Source: Cystobasidiopsis lactophilus (Eukaryota > Basidiomycota > Agaricostilbomycetes > Agaricostilbales > Chionosphaeraceae). Taken from it: a DNA stretch of 64,000 nt. The notes under the pieces are model-generated. The model saw nothing but the letters and a program-made list of their open reading frames with translations, was not told the origin of the DNA and did no database searches. Of the stretch, positions 11,208-22,563 are shown one piece after another (the stretch's first letter is position 1; each line of letters begins with the position of its first letter). Made by a program: the position numbers and the translations under genes. Location: contig BCIO01000002.1 of assembly GCA_001599975.1 (NCBI GenBank), positions 4,060,448 to 4,124,447 of the forward strand. Direction: 5' to 3'.

Positions 11208-14200
11208 CTAGAGCGGAAGGGCAAAGGGCAAGTCGTCAGGAAAGAAAGTGGCAAGTCGGCTGTCGGTGGCGGAGCGCGAATCAAGCTTGAGCTGTGGCGC
11301 GTCGCTTCCTTGTCTGTAGGGATCAGCAGCGGCAGTATCGAGGAGCGGCTTGTTAAGAATTGGTCTGGGATGACAGAAAGCGGACGCATCTGCGAAGGAG
11401 GTCCAACGCACATCAGGATTCAGAATACCTGATAATGGTAGGAGCGATCCCTTACGTTCGTCAGAAGTATAAGCAACAGCTTTGGCACTGTAAGGTCGGG
11501 CTTCTATATCAGACAATAAGACTGATATGGTGGGCACATCGATACCTTTAGGAGCTGGAGCCTTGGCATCTGCAATGGACTCCTCGACGGTATCAGAAAA
11601 AGAACTGATAGAGCACGGGAGAGCGCATTACCTTTGGAAAAAGTCGTAGCGGGAACTTTGGCATCTGCAACGAAGGCCGACAAATCAGACACCAGGATCT
11701 GATGAAGGAAGGCCGATAGTTACCTTTAGCAGAGGCTTTAGCATCTGTAGGACAACTCCAACTAAAGAATCAGAATGAACTGATAAAGTGGGGTTCGGGG
11801 TCCTACGTTTGGAAATGGCAGCAGCGGGAGTGGGAGCTTTAGCATCTGTGCGACATTCGCCGAAGCAATCAGACGATGAAACTCGACTGATGAAGTAGTG
11901 CGTTCTCTCGCACCTTTAGCAGAAGTCGAAGGCTCGGCATCTGTAGCCCGAAAACAACGAAATCAGACTGAACTGATAGAGTAAAGTCCTCGGACCTACC
12001 TTAGTCTCGCCAGCAGCAGGCGCCGGGTTGACTTCTGTACGAGCTCCTACACTACGTATCCATAATTGGATGCGGTAGAAAGAGTCAACGCACCTTCCTC
12101 CTCTGACTCGGCGTCCCAATCGTCTTTGACATCCTCCTTCTCGCTCTCCGCGTCCCACTCGTCCTTCGGTTCCCCTTCCACTTTCACCTCTTCCTTTGAC
12201 CTCCACCTTTGGCTCTTCCTTCACTTCCTCGACAGGCAGCGGCGGAGGTGGTTCGACCGATTTCTTAGATGGTGGCTTCGTCTTAGCTTCATGGCTGACG
12301 TTTCCGGGCGCCGATCCAGGGTCGGGCGAGCCACCAGCGTTGATACCCGCCGATTTGACTCCAGACGCGAGCAAGGCAAGTCGGGCTTGTTAGGCCCTCG
12401 CTTCTTCTCTTTCCTGAGCGGGGGATTTCCACCGGCCTTCTGCTTTGGCCGCTGCTTCTCTTTCCTGTTTCACATCGAAGACCGACATATCAACACGGGG
12501 GTTTTGGGTTGATAAAAGAGGGCAAGAGGAAACCTTTTGCTTTTGCTTCTTGGCCAATAGGGCAGCTTCGGCTTTCTCTTGTTCTTCCGCCTCGGGAGCT
12601 TCTTCCTCTGCGATTCGTGTGTTCGCGAGTCACCGAACCCATCTAGATGAGTGGGGAGGCATCTTAGACAAGGATGGATCACGGACTTTCGTTCGGCCTC
12701 TTCTGCAAGACGAGCGGCTTCTTCCGCTGCTCGTTTCGCAGCTAGAGCTTCCTGTGCGTTTCGGCCTCAGTGAGCTGAGCAACCACAAGAGAGCTTCTCA
12801 AAGTGTAGAGGCACAAGCGCACTCGCATAGCTAAGACCTGCTTGGACACTTTGCCTTCCTTCACCGGGACTGGAGCAGCTGGAGCTGGAGTGGCTTTTTT
12901 TCCTGTTTCGTCATTGACCCATTAAGATGAGCTCAAGGTGGGAGGGTGCTAAAAGGAAGGGAGGAACGACGAACTTCTTCTTCTTGTTCTTGGACGCAGC
13001 GGCTCCAGTGGCAGGTTCATTGCCGTCGTCCGCTTCTTCGTCAGTTTGAGGTTGAGCTTCTTCTGTCGGTGTTGCATCGACCACTGGGGCTGGGACAAGG
13101 CGGCAGGGGCGGCGGGGACAGAAGGCTGGGAAGAAGCGGCTTTGGCCTTTTCCTTTTCCTGTGCAATTTCCGGCATCAAACTCTGGATAAGACAGAGTAG
13201 AGGGGAGCGGAGACGGGCACCTTCTGGCGTTGCTTCTTGAGCTCCTCCTTCGCCGTCTTGCTCATGGCTTGTCCCCGGCCCCTTCTTCCTCGGCCTCTGC
13301 ATCCTCCTCGGGCACAGCCTGGACTTGGTTCTTCTTGTTTTTCTCCACTGGCACCTCCCACTCGTCCTCGGAAGAATCGTCTTCTTGGTCGGACGATGTA
13401 ACCACTTTGCTGTTGGCCTTCGCGTCTGTAGATCAGAAACACAAAGGCATCAGAATGAACTGATAGAGATGGTCAGAGCTCCCCTACCTTGGGGCAGCAG
13501 CAGCAGCGGGAGGCTTGACATCTGTGGTCACGGCTTGTTAGATCAGACGGAATTGACAACGTTAAGAGCCGATCGCCTACCTTCGCCAGAAGTAGAAGCG
13601 GCAGCCTTGACATCTGTAATCACAAAGGCTACAACGATCAGACCAAAACTGATAAAGTCGGCCACGCCATTACCTTTCGGAGCTGGAGGCAGGGCATCTG
13701 CAGGGCACACTACCGCGGAATCAGCAAACGAACTAAGTAAGGTCCGGGAGAAGGCATCACCTGCGGAAGAGGTAGCAGCGGTGGCTTTAGGATCTGAGTC
13801 CGACTGGCACTAGGAATCAGAACGCAGATGGACTGATAAAGTGGGACCAGTCGCTACTTTAAGCTGAGGCTTTGGCAACCCTAGAGTATCACAAACGGCA
13901 ATGGAATCAGAACGAGCTGATGACAAGAGCTTCGAGAATCCCACCTTAGGAAGCGGGAGCGGGAGCGTTGGCATCTGCGCAAAAGGAGCTACAAAATCAG
14001 ACGCTGAACTTGACTGATGAAGTGGAAGTTCCTCGCACCTTTGGCAGGACTTGAAGCCTTTGCAGCTGTACGAAGAGAGAACCGATCCATCAGAATGGAC
14101 TGGTGAAGTACAATCCTCATCCCTACCTTTAGTCTCGGTAGTGGTGATCGCCAGCTTAGCTTCTGCGAGTGCTAAGCAAAATTACCAAATCCAAATTGGA

Positions 14201-14344
14201 TAGAGTAGGACGCAAGCAACCCACCTTCCTGCTCGGACTCTGTGTGTCCCAAACGTCTTCCACGCCCGCCTTCTCGCCAAATGCGTCTTCGATCGAAGTT
14301 GACATCCGCTGGCCCTTGTCCAACGATGGCGCTGAGACTTCCAT
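11208..14344 (-). CDS. Lys/Glu/Ala-rich protein resembling the eIF5B N-terminus, built from tiny repeated exons
   Basis: Low-complexity charged protein or relic. From MEVSAPSLDKGQ at 14344 comes an acidic stretch (VEDVWDTQSPS), then a run of mini-exons each encoding about ten residues of the form D-A-K-A-P-x-x-x-K. Next are EDEWEVPVEKNKKNQ, MSKTAKEELKKQRQK, QEKEKAKAASSQPSVP and EEAARLAEEAERK-like coiled-coil segments, VKDDWDAESEEEG, a second run of mini-exons, and a C-terminus ending at the stop 11208-11210. K/E-rich helices with x-x-W-D-A-E-S-E motifs are typical of the unstructured N-terminal half of translation GTPase eIF5B, but no GTPase domain (G1 GHVDxGKT) follows. At least two frame slips (near 13270 and 13090) and an in-frame stop in one mini-exon (about 13960) mean it is either disrupted or contains sequence errors. 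Exon structure is described under the array feature. Confidence 0.4.
11405..14170 (-). repeat. Tandem array of duplicated mini-exon plus intron units (two blocks)
   Basis: Two blocks (about 11405-12190 and 13430-14340) each contain a chain of units made of a 24-36-nt exon followed by an intron of about 58-68 nt. Most exons begin in phase 1 with the remainder of an Asp or Glu codon, encode D-A-K-A or a variant, and end AAAG in phase 1, so a unit can be gained or lost without changing frame. Both blocks start with an acidic W-D exon followed by an E-x-x-x-A...E-T-K exon, so the whole block was also duplicated. Fifteen introns inspected share a short element: upstream ATCAG, 6-14 bases, then CTGAT at the branch position. 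Twelve have both halves exact. Units near 13870 and 13960 look decayed (altered donor, in-frame stop), and the one near 13490 is 34 nt, not a multiple of three. Confidence 0.75.
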
Positions 14345-14689
14345 CTTGGACTACTCTTCGACGTCGTGAGCTTCTTCGTGCGCTGGAGCCTTCTTAATAG
14401 CCGCAGGTGGACCTTTGTTGCCAAGTGGTAGGCACGTTGCCAGACCGATGAGACCGGCGCCCAGTTCATCCATATAGCTACTCTGAGTGTGTTGAGCTGT
14501 CCATCGTGCATAGCGCATGAGCTCCCACTGAACACAGAGCTATGGGGCGAGGCAACGACGGACCTGTTGTTGTTTACGTCTGCTCGCTCAAATCAAAGCG
14601 AATGCTCTTCCTGCGCCGGGCCTCGTCGCAGCATATAGCAAATCAGCAATAGCATGCCTGTGATACGGCCCACTTCCCTAGTCAATCGC

Positions 14690-15010
14690 TGCGCTTGACT
14701 GAGTGTGAAAGGTCGAACGCACCTTTGGCAACCTGTAACACTCGCGCAGCTAAGAATGCTGTCCTGGGGCCTTCTGAGGGGAGCGAGGAGCATTACCAAG
14801 CGGCCTGTGCATCTTACACACCCCAAGTGAGCCCAGTCCATGGCTTGAGTTGGGACCGAGACGCACAGCACCTTCCAAAGTGGAGCGCGCATCTGTGAGC
14901 AGGACTGGCAACCTCAGCGGCCTATTCGCTGCTTGTAACGGTCCCTGAGCTCACTCTGCAAGGCAACATCACGCAAACAGCAGTCGGACGAGCGTTGGTC
15001 TGCGAGCAAG
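14690..15010 (-). pseudogene. Decayed duplicate of the dehydrogenase 5' exons
   Basis: Aligned by eye to the 5' part of the class III dehydrogenase (10770-10960), this stretch keeps the order of the exon 2 upstream region (GTCTGCGAGCAAGGACATTG versus GTCTGCGAGCGAAGGACAAT), the exon 2 donor context (TGCTGTGCGTCTCGG versus TGCTGTACGTCTTGA), the 9-nt microexon (GCCGCTTGG versus GTCGCTTGG) and the next acceptor/donor pair (TTACAG ... GTGCG). The reading frame is not maintained and no downstream dehydrogenase exons follow. It is therefore a relic of a partial duplication, on the far side of the exon array from the intact gene. Confidence 0.5.
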
Positions 15011-15152
15011 GACATTGGGCAGCGAGCCACAAGATGGTGCTCGCCGGGTGGCGAAATTTTGGTAGTCTCTCCACGACTCCTAAACCCTTTGCAATCTACT
15101 CTAAATAACCCTCTAATACCAAATAACGATAACGCCAAGCCCAGGCGGTGAA

Positions 15153-16497
15153 TCAAGCATCGATGAAGTCGGTCAGGGCCTTCCACCCTTCCTTCTTCTG
15201 CTGGTCGCGCCCAAAGAAGGCCAGGGCGAAGAAGTCATGCGGCATGTCCTTCTCCTCCCTCGTCGCCACCTTGACCTCCGCCAATTCCAATCGACGAATG
15301 AGCTCCTGCGCGTCCCAAGCCAAGCACTCAATCTCGCCGTAGTGCACCAAAGTCTCCGGCCAGCCTTTGAAAAGTTCTGGGGTCGCGGGAAGGTCGGGAG
15401 AGCAAGGGGACGAGTACTCGATGGGCATGTTGCCTTTGGCGGCGAGGTAGGCGGCGCCGAAGCAGACTTTCTCGTACTGCAAAAAGTCGAGCTCGCGGTT
15501 CATCTTGGTGGCGCACTGATAGGTCCAGGGAGACAGCAGGACCAATTTGGAGGGAAGAGGGAGAACAGAGGTGTCGCGGAGGTAGCGGGTGAGGCAGTTC
15601 GCCAGGTGAGCGCCGGCGGAGTCGCCGAGGAGGATGATGGAGGATGCCGGGATGCCGAGGTTGGTGACCAAGTGGCTGTAAGCCGCCAAGGCGTCCAAGA
15701 GGGCACCAGGGAAGTGCGCAGCGGGCACGCCTCGGAACTCCACCACTGTCCGTCGGCATTAGCCTGGAATTGAAAGGGGCAAGGCAACCAGTAGAACGAA
15801 CCTAGAGCTCCCTTGATCTTGCCAGAAAGCTGTACGGACACACATTGTTGAGCCTATGCTATACCACCTGCAAAAGAAGATATCGCCCATACCTTCAACA
15901 GCTGTCTTGGAATTTCGGCCGGTGGAGCTTCTTCGTGCGCGGAGAATGCCGTGTATCTGTACAAACATCAAAATGATCAAAGCCCTGGCGAGAAACCTTG
16001 GCTGGTGTAAAGACATGAACGCACCCGCCGCCGTGCAAAAACAGCAACACCTTCTCCTCCTTCTCCAGCACCGCCAAGCTCTCCGGTGTCGCTCCTTTGG
16101 GCCAAACATAGCCCGCGCACTTCTCCAACGGCACTTCGACTTCGCTCTTAGCCACGCCCTGGAGCAGGTGGGCCGGGGCGGCAGGGATCCAAGTGAAGCT
16201 GGACTCTTTCAAGCTCGACTCCTTGACTTCGGCAGTGGACGAGCGGGTGAGGGCTCCCCAGTGGCACTTGCCGACTACGCCTTGGACGACGCAGAGGACG
16301 TGGTGGGCGATGGCATCTTGCAGGCGCCAGGTCGGTCGGAGCCGGTTCGATTTCGGGGCGTAGTACAGCGCCGCCAGAGGGCTGCATCGTTTCCCGATTA
16401 ACCTCTGGCGCAATGGGCAAAGGGCAGCGGTAGTTCGGACGTACATGTCAAGGAAGGCTAGGCGAGCAAAGGTCAAGCCCATGTACATCGATTTCAA
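15153..16497 (-). CDS. Alpha/beta hydrolase, HSL-like GDXG family
   Basis: Carboxylesterase/lipase-type hydrolase of the hormone-sensitive-lipase family. The oxyanion-hole motif HGGG is present (VLLFLHGGG, continued after an intron as YTAFSAHEEAPP). The nucleophile elbow is GDSAG in SIILLGDSAGAHLANCLTRY, an acidic residue of the triad probably lies in GEIECLAWD, and the His is in KDMPHDFF near the C-terminus, which ends KALTDFIDA. Introns follow the second Gly codon of HGGG (GTGCGTTC donor), RQLLK (GTATGG donor) and KIKGAL (GTTCGT donor); all restore the frame. The N-terminus (MKSMYMGLTFARLAFLDMYVR) is hydrophobic and could be a membrane anchor. The substrate cannot be told from sequence. Confidence 0.85.
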
Positions 16498-17031
16498 AGG
16501 CTGGGCCGTCCATGCTCCTGCGATTGTCTGCCCATCAGTCCTGGCTCATGCCGAATCCTGGGCGGCAACGCACCCTTCTCGTAAACTGGTGCGGCCATCT
16601 TCCGTGAGTGCGACAGGCAGCTATCAAGGGCAGAGAGCAAGGCAAGGAGAGAGCAGGAAAAGCAGGGTGCAGAGAAAGGTCAACGGTCAAAGACATTTCT
16701 GAATCCGGCTCTGGGCCATGGGTGAGCGCCCTGGCTAACGGCTTCGGACATTGGCAGGGCAGGCAGTGAAGGCAGCTTGAAGGGCATGCAAGGCGCAAAG
16801 CGAGTGGCAGATCAAGGAAGAGAGGGGAGAAGCGAAGGAGGGGCAGCCAAAAGCTAAATGGGCAAAGGATCGCTGCAGGATCGACGCGTTGACGACGCGT
16901 CTTGGTGATAAGATCGCAAGCAGGATGGCTTGCGAGAGGGCTTAGAGTACAGAAGGAGAGCAGAGAGCAGGAGCGAAGAAGACCAGAGGGTAAGGGCCAT
17001 AAGAGACTGCAGATTTCAAGACGGTCTGACC
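16498..17031. other. Intergenic, no gene seen
   Basis: About 530 bases between two minus-strand genes. The minus-strand frame stays open here only as a 3' extension of the SDR reading frame beyond its intron, and it looks low-complexity. No RNA gene or repeat was recognised. Confidence 0.35.
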
Positions 17032-18291
17032 TCAAGGGCCCTTGGTGGCCTTGACGCCCTGCTCGACCGCCTTCCAGAACTTGAGAGACTCCTCCCAAGC
17101 GCTCCGAGGTTGGAACTCCTTGTTGTCCGTGCCCATGACCAAGTCCTTGTTGGCCTCGATCGACTCCACCGACAAGTTCCCATCCACATAGCCTGTTCTC
17201 GCGCAAACCTCCAGAGTCAGTCGTCTGAACAGAACAGCTCAACAAGAAACAGTGCGAACCTAGAGAAGTGCCGAAAGCAATCTTGGAGACTCTTCCGCCC
17301 CAAACGTTGAACTCCTGGCCAGTGACGTCCGACTCCTCGCGAGCAAGCCAGACGACGACCGGCGCCACAAGTTCAGGCGGGAAGAACCCTTGCAGGCGCT
17401 TCAGTTGCTCCGGGTTGTCCTTGTAGGTGCCGCTGGAGATCATGCGGCTGTAGCCACCGGGACAAAGCGAGTTGACCGTGATGTTGAATTCTTCGCCTTC
17501 TAAAGCCATGTTTCGCATCAAGCCATGGATAGCACCTGTTTGAGTGAGAGGAAAAAACAGTCACAACGTCGTTGAGTAGCCTAGAAGGGCAGATGAGTCT
17601 ACCTTTGGCGGCGCCATACGCCGATCTGCCATTTTGGCCCCACATGCCGCCCCCAGATGAGGTGACAATGATTCGACCATACTTTTGGGCCGCAAGATGG
17701 GGCCAAGCAGCTTTGGCGAGCTGAACGCTGGTGGGTTGGCATGCGGGTCAGCCCAATGGCCGAGGTGGCAAACGGACACTACGCCACCTACGTTCCTCCG
17801 ACGTGGATGCGGATGACATGCTCGTACTCTTCCCATTCGATATCTGAGAAGGGTTTGTCGTGCAACGTTCCTACGTATGATGAGCTTTCAGCTCCCGACC
17901 TCGGTCACATTCGAAAAGACACAGCTACACACCGGCGTTGGCCACGACGATGTGGATACCGCCAAAGTTCTTAATTGCCTTCCCGACAATAGCTTCGCCG
18001 CCAGCTTTGGTCGACACGTCCGAGCTGTCGGCCACCGCTTTGCCGCCCGCTGCAATGATCTCGTCCACGACGGCCTGGGCTAGAGCCGAGTCGCTACCAC
18101 GGCCATCAATATTGGTTCCGAGATCGTTAACCACCACATTGGCTCCAGCTTTGGCCAGCGCGAGAGCATGCTGGGGTGATCTTGAGCTTTGGCGGGCAAG
18201 CGACTTTCGAAGGGCCAGCACCCACCGCTCGGCCTAGAGAACGCCCGGCGCCTGACACGACAGCAACTTTCCCTTCTAGCAGTCTTGGCAT
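17032..18291 (-). CDS. Short-chain dehydrogenase/reductase
   Basis: NAD(P)-dependent classical SDR, closest in style to the hydroxyacyl-CoA dehydrogenase part of peroxisomal multifunctional enzymes. It starts MPRLLEGKVAVVSGAGRSLGRA, with the glycine-rich cofactor motif split by an intron before HALALAKAGANVVVNDLG. It continues through IHIVVANAG, LHDKPFSDIEWEEYEHVIR and VQLAKAAWPHL to the catalytic region IVTSSGGGMWGQNGRSAYGAAK (Ser, then Y-x-x-x-K), then NITVNSLCPGGYSRM. After one more intron a C-terminal extension YVDGNLSVESIEANKDLV ends GVKATKGP. Every junction checked is GT-AG. No SKL-type peroxisome signal is visible at the C-terminus. Substrate unknown. Confidence 0.85.
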
Positions 18292-18830
18292 AATGAGTAA
18301 GTAGGAGCTTTCAGAGACGTTGAACCGGAGCAAGAGCCGAGTGCATTGCCAGGCCAGATGAGCCGCCGGCATTGGCTCGCCCCCGCTTCTGAGGCCCAAT
18401 CGCAATCACATGGCTAGCGAGTGACTCTAGAGACTCAACAAAGAAGCAGAGAGTGAAGTTGTCAGGCATGGAGTGGTCAAAGGGCGACAACAGTGAAAAT
18501 GCAGAAGTGTCGGAGTCCTGAGTCTAATACAGTACAAGCGGTTTGGTGGCAAACGAGTGCTAGAGAATACAAAATGCGAAGGAGAACAGACAGAAAAGGA
18601 AAAGAACAAGACACCAAATCATAGTACACAAGAAGTGCAAGGGATGCCAACGGCGGCGGGTGTGCTGGCGGAGAGCTCTTCCATGCAGTCGTCAACTAGG
18701 CCGCCGTTCGATCATGTACATGCAGTCTGACAAAACGAAATGTAAGGGCAAGCTATGGGCGCAGAGTGAGAGTGTGCAACTTGCCTATTCTGAGAAGCGG
18801 AAAGCAATTCGAGTGTGGCGACTGGAGGGA
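18292..18830. other. Intergenic, no gene seen
   Basis: About 540 bases with only short ORFs, between the start of the SDR gene and the end of the SANT gene, both minus strand. Confidence 0.35.
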
Positions 18831-20334
18831 TCAGAATGGGATGCGTGGCGGCAGCTCGTGAACTCGGTATCCTTGGAACGGATTGTAGTAGTCGTCGTCC
18901 GAGTCGCCAGAGACTTCGGACCCGTCGTAATGGCCTTCGGGCTGGGGCACTTCGGGGAGCCAGTGAGGCAGCACAGCAGCCAAGAAAATGTCGTCGAGCT
19001 GGTCGCTCGTATGGTCCGGGCAAGCTTCTGGGACGAGGTCCCAGTTGTCGCGCTTGTGGAGGTATAAGATGGTCTGCTGAACCGTCAATTGACTGAAATC
19101 AAAGTCGTCATGGATGATTGGCATGCTCTTGCTCAGCGCTGCAAGATGAAACCTCTCCTTTAGCATCTTGCACGGAATGGGAGAGGAGCATGGACAACTG
19201 ACCAACATCGAAAAGAATCCGAAACTGGCGCTCGCACTCCTCGACGGAGCGGCCCTCGATCTGCCTCGCAAGTTTTGGCCAGTCGCGGTGGACTTCCAGA
19301 TAGGTGAGGACAAGAGTTGTATTTTCAGACTGGGTCCAAGGCGTCTCGGAATCGGCACCTGAGTTGGCGGAGCGGCTGACCGCCTGCTGCGGGCGAACGG
19401 ACTTCACCGCGGCCACTGAGTTGTTGGATGCCATAGTGCGGCCTTCTCCAGTGGGATGGGTCTGGCTTTTGAGTTGAAATCTGCACCCCAGAACGGTAAT
19501 GGCGTTCATCTCTCGCTCCGTGAAGCTGAAAGCAGGTTGAGCTTGGCAGTGAGGGAGGAGTAAGATCTTGAAGGCGCCGTCCAATTGAGTGCGAGACTTC
19601 TCTGGAAACATGGCCGAGACCTTATCGAAGGTCGTGCCTGGCTTTTGGTGCAAATCCAGTAAGGCAATCATTTCGCTGTTATCGAAGCCAGCCAAGACGC
19701 CCGTGCTGCCTCGAGACTTGTGTGCTTCCAAGGCTGATGAGCAAAGTTTAATCAGCTGCAACGAGAAGAGGGAAGTGAAATAAGTACGAACCGATATTGA
19801 CGAGAGAATGAAACTTCCGGCTGCACTTGTCTTGGTTCCCGTCTGGCAGAGTGCCGGCGACTAGGCCCCATTTCTTGTAGTGCACCAGGTAGCTGTCGAT
19901 CAAAGCAATCTCTTCTTCAGGTGTCCATCTGCTCTCGGCCCCCTCTTGCGTGGTCTGTGTGGACCAATATCGGGGTCAATGAAACGATGGCAAAACCAAA
20001 GGCGACTACTCACAGGAGTATCCTTTTTCATCAGCAATGATGATGCAGTATCAACTGCGGCCAAATTTGTCAGAACTTCCAGAACGGCTTGGAGACTAGG
20101 CAACAATCTCACCCTGGCTTTGGGTTGTGCCGCTAAGGCGACTGCTGCGGCGAAGAGCAGGGGCAGCTTCGATTTCCTGTGAGACGTATCAAAGAGCCGT
20201 TAGCATGCGGGCAAGTAGAGGCGAAGAGAGCGAAAGGGCAGCCAGCACCCGCCTGCATCCTTCGAGGGCAAGCGCTGGCGCAGAGAAGGAAGCTGGGCAC
20301 TCACGTTTGTTCGCGATGAACGAGAAGATTGCAT
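18831..20334 (-). CDS. Protein with four SANT/Myb-like repeats (divergent family member)
   Basis: Probable nuclear protein. From MQSSRSSRTN, short exons give EIEAAPALRRSSRLSGTTQ and VDTASSLLMKKDTP. The first Myb/SANT-like repeat follows (RWTPEEEIALIDSYLVHYKKW ... KCSRKFHSLV), then a second (GFDNSEMIALLDLHQKPG ... RTQLDGAFKILLLPH), a third (TPWTQSENTTLVLTYLEVHRDWPKL ... EECERQFRIL) and a fourth (DFDFSQLTVQQTILYLHKRDNWDLV ... LDDIFLAAVLPHW). The C-terminus is acidic, then RVHELPPRIPF. The repeat style, with W-T-P-E-x-x-x-x-L followed by a final helix, matches three other genes here (29514, 45188, 47738) that carry two such repeats. DNA binding or chromatin association is an inference from the fold. 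Confidence 0.75.
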
Positions 20335-20588
20335 TTTGCAAAACTCGAATGCGGTAGTAGAGGAACAAGAGGCAAGAAACCCGAGCCCGTTCGACGAGCC
20401 GTTGTGGGAAAAGAAAAAAAGGTGGCGACCGAGCTTGAACCGCACCACACACTTGCGTGCGCTTCACATGGCTCCAGATGCACTTCCCAAAGGCCCAATG
20501 GCGACACAGAGCAAAAGATAGCAGACCAAAGCGGCTGCAAACGAAAGAGACAGGCAGCCGCCCAGAAATCCCCCGCCATACGTAAACG

Positions 20589-21447
20589 CCCGGAGACTTA
20601 TCTTGCCGACCATGTCAATTGTTTGCTCACAGAACAAAGAAAGGAAGAAGCGCTTCGGCACGGCCAGAGATGGGTTAAATGAGCCGAAGCACTTGGTGGC
20701 GTTCGACCGACCAAGTTGTCCTCGCAACGGCTTGCTGACCAAACTCGTACCATGAATCCAAAGAACGCGCAAAACTTGCTCGGGAGTCAGAGTGCAAAGG
20801 TGACTTAAGAAAAATGCACCCCTGTAGTTGTAGGCTGTTGGTCAGTGGCCAAGCAAGGCTGGCCTTTGCTGGCCCGAAGAAGATAGGCAGCCGAAACCAG
20901 GGCCAACCCCAACGTACACTATATGAGGGTTCACTTGGGTGCGACATACTGTGCAGACCCTACCAGGGCTCGACTTGACTTACAACTTGACTTCTTTTTT
21001 ATTGCTGTCTTCCCTCCTTGCTTGCTCGGAGACTTTATCCTACCGACCATGTCAATTGTTTACTCACAGAACGAAGAAATGAAGATGCGCTTCGGCACGG
21101 CCAGAGATGCGCGAAATGAGCCGAAGCACTTGATGGCGTTCGACCGACCAAATTGTCCTCGCAACGGCTTGCTGACCAAACTCGTACCATAATTCCAAAG
21201 AAAGCACAAAACTTGCTCAGGAGCCAGGGTGCAAAGCTACTTACCGAAGAGAACTGCACCCCTGTGAGTGAGAGGCCAACGGCTCGGGGGCGAGAAAGCT
21301 GGCCTTTCTTTGACACTTGGACAGCCGGCTTGCGGACACTCAGGGATCCAAACCCAAAGTATAGTCTTTGGCTACTGGCATATTGTGCAGACCCTAACAG
21401 GGCTCGACTTGACTTTCTTTTTTAATTTCTGTCTTCGCTCCTTCTCT
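20589..21447. repeat. Imperfect 0.43-kb tandem direct repeat (two copies)
   Basis: Copy 1 is about 20589-21026 and copy 2 about 21027-21447, in head-to-tail order. Shared blocks include CCGACCATGTCAATTGTTT, CGCTTCGGCACGGCCAGAGA, GTCCTCGCAACGGCTTGCTG and CAGGGCTCGACTTGACTT. Each copy contains an open 47-codon frame beginning MSIV and ending LLTKLVP, but the base differences I can see between them all change amino acids, which argues against purifying selection on that frame. A T-rich tract closes each copy. Function unknown. Confidence 0.75.
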
Positions 21448-22563
21448 CCCTTTTTTTGCTTCTGGATGCTTTTGGACCTTTAGCGGATATCTTTACATTG
21501 GATTTTATTTGCTGTAAAATGGGAGACAGAGCGAGCGTAAGGCCACGCGAAGCACGCGATGGCCATTGTCCGTCCACACGCAATTTCACTGGCGAACAAC
21601 CCGCATCAAAGTCAGCTATTGGTTCAAGCAGTTGTGCACCTAGGGCAGATGGCGCACCTGGATCGCTAGTGCCCACAATGGATCTTGACTGTTTTCCTCC
21701 GAACATTGATGTGCACCATCTTTTTTTTTTTAATAAGTCCGAGCTCAGTGGATGGACCGCGACTGGGATGATGGCGCTCACCCATTTTTATTGGCTTTAC
21801 CATGATCAGTCGGCTTTGCCGTCCAGAGCATTAAAGTTGATTTGGACCCCAGGCTAGTTTACCGGCCAGCATCCTCGACACCAGGTCCCCAGTCAGGATG
21901 CAGCCACGGCGCAAACTTGGACAAGAGGCATGAAGCACACACTCTGGATGATGCGCAGCGAGAAGGCAAACCGGTGAACACCCAAGCGGGAGAAGGGGCA
22001 TAAAATATGACAGTGCTGAATTCGGGAGCTGGCCGTCTGTTCAGATGGGGTCTAAGATCTCATTCCTAGGCAAAACACATCCCAGTCCGAGGCAAAAGAG
22101 GTCGATAAAAGCGCAGAGTCATGAAAGCCGGGCCGATCGCCGTTTTTAGCATGCATGAAGAATTCGAGGGCAACGAGTGGGCATTAAGCATTTCTTCCAT
22201 CCAACGGTGCCGAGCTACATCAAACAAGCAAACAACAGGGCACTGAGCGTCAAGAGCAAGATGGTCGTCGTCCGCTGAAAATGCGGCTCGACCAAAATTT
22301 GGGGCGGATGGTGGCGAGAACAACTCGCGGTGGCCAATTAGCCCTGCCTCCTGTCGCCGCATGCATTTGCTTGTTGATGTCGTGCCATGGTCGCTACTGA
22401 GAAAGCTGGCAACCATTGATTGCAGCGCCGGCATCGGGCCGATGTCATCAGCCTTGGCGACAAGCAATTCCGAAGCTTGCTCTGGGACAGCCAGCATTCG
22501 ACAGCGGCCATCATTCGAGGCCAGAACATCAAACTCAAAGCCAGCCGTACCCTTTACCCGACC
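21448..22563. other. Long region without a recognisable gene
   Basis: About 1.1 kb between the tandem repeat and the reductase gene. A 134-codon frame on the plus strand (21456-21857) and a long minus-strand frame overlapping the reductase are open but composition-driven; neither shows a known motif. A run of T occurs at about 21720-21731. Confidence 0.35.

Noticed and set aside
11405-14170. Regularly spaced repeats resembling a CRISPR array
   Set aside because: The repeats are splice-site-bounded exons and introns of variable length, encode a peptide repeat and diverge; a CRISPR array is not expected in a fungal nuclear genome.
20600-20750. Conserved 47-residue small protein in the tandem repeat
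   Set aside because: The differences visible between the two copies are nonsynonymous, so there is no sign of purifying selection; not called as a gene.
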